Below, in pieces: positions 9,758 through 9,870 of a stretch of DNA of 9,870 nt. Each line of letters begins with the position of its first letter. Position 1 is the first letter of the stretch. The translations under genes and the position numbers were made by a program. A model generated the notes under the pieces. It saw only the letters and a program-made list of their open reading frames with translations. It was not told where the DNA came from and ran no database searches. The DNA is from Betaproteobacteria bacterium (GTDB lineage: Bacteria > Pseudomonadota > Gammaproteobacteria > Burkholderiales > Burkholderiaceae): the NCBI GenBank assembly GCA_009921765.1, contig RFXC01000166.1, positions 1 through 9,870 on the forward strand, in the 5' to 3' direction.

Positions 9758-9870
9758 GCTTTCAGAGAGTGATTTGCAGATTGCGGTAACTAAGGTTGCA
9801 GATAGTTTGGCGCGTCAACTGATTGCTGATGCAGAAGGCCATTCAAAGATCATTTCCATTACAACTGTAA
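9744..9870 (+). CDS. argJ: Internal fragment of ArgJ (glutamate N-acetyltransferase / amino-acid acetyltransferase), runs off the right edge
   Basis: The plus-strand frame from about 9744 reads ASGVTLSESD, then continues through LARQLIADAEGHSKIIS to the end of the window. This matches the internal region of the bifunctional arginine-biosynthesis enzyme ArgJ, typically LA..I.DGEGATKFI.V. Here Asp-Ala-Glu-Gly replaces the commoner Asp-Gly-Glu-Gly, as in many actinobacterial members (from memory). ArgJ exchanges acetyl between N-acetylornithine and glutamate. No start codon or N-terminal half precedes it: upstream lies the Fe-S gene on the other strand. From 9762 on, 46 of 109 bases are G or C (hand count, 42%), far below the rest of the window. 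The piece probably comes from another genome or locus. It is only about 42 codons long, so the family call is good but not certain. Confidence 0.72.

Noticed and set aside
9236..9772. Plus-strand open frame (178 codons) opposite the Fe-S oxidoreductase fragment
   Set aside because: It is antisense to the CCG-domain protein and Arg/His-rich without motifs. It is also in a different frame from the argJ fragment.

Overview
This window looks like chromosomal DNA of a high-GC betaproteobacterium, most probably of the order Burkholderiales. The evidence is the roughly two-thirds GC content, the close match of every enzyme to proteobacterial families, the tkt-gap gene pair, and the barnase-type RNase with barstar lying beside rsmE and maeB. 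It is mostly central and housekeeping metabolism. No tRNA, rRNA, CRISPR array, transposase or integrase is visible.

Layout. (1) Positions 1-2292, minus strand: transketolase followed by the first 47 codons of glyceraldehyde-3-phosphate dehydrogenase, a pentose-phosphate/glycolysis operon that leaves the window on the left. (2) Positions 2293-2460: a compact divergent regulatory region with a candidate extended -10 promoter for each side and a strong GC hairpin between them. (3) Positions 2461-4511, plus strand: a fused SpeD-SpeE protein (S-adenosylmethionine decarboxylase plus spermidine synthase), then rsmE (16S rRNA m3U1498 methyltransferase), which starts at a TTG overlapping the upstream stop codon. 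(4) Positions 4525-6572, minus strand: a three-gene accessory block. It holds a cytoplasmic protein that resembles the Bacillus transglutaminase Tgl, a secreted RNase Sa/barnase-type ribonuclease, and a barstar-type inhibitor whose start overlaps the RNase stop (ATGA). (5) Positions 6645-8921, minus strand: the malic enzyme-phosphotransacetylase hybrid MaeB. (6) Positions 8966-9757, minus strand: the C-terminal CCG-domain part of a large FAD/Fe-S oxidoreductase, cut off at its 5' side.

The last ~110 bases do not fit the rest. From about 9741-9762 the composition falls to about 42% GC, and the plus strand encodes an internal piece of ArgJ (ornithine/glutamate acetyltransferase). Two 5'-truncated genes thus meet head to head at a sharp composition change. 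This is best read as a chimeric contig end or a recent rearrangement.

How the genes relate: MaeB, Tkt and Gap feed NADPH, pentoses and triose phosphates. SpeDE makes spermidine from putrescine and SAM. RsmE acts on the ribosome. The RNase-barstar pair is an exported ribonuclease with its own cytoplasmic inhibitor. The least understood gene is the Tgl-like protein. I found no clearly new multi-gene system; the Tgl-like/RNase/barstar block is the best candidate for follow-up.
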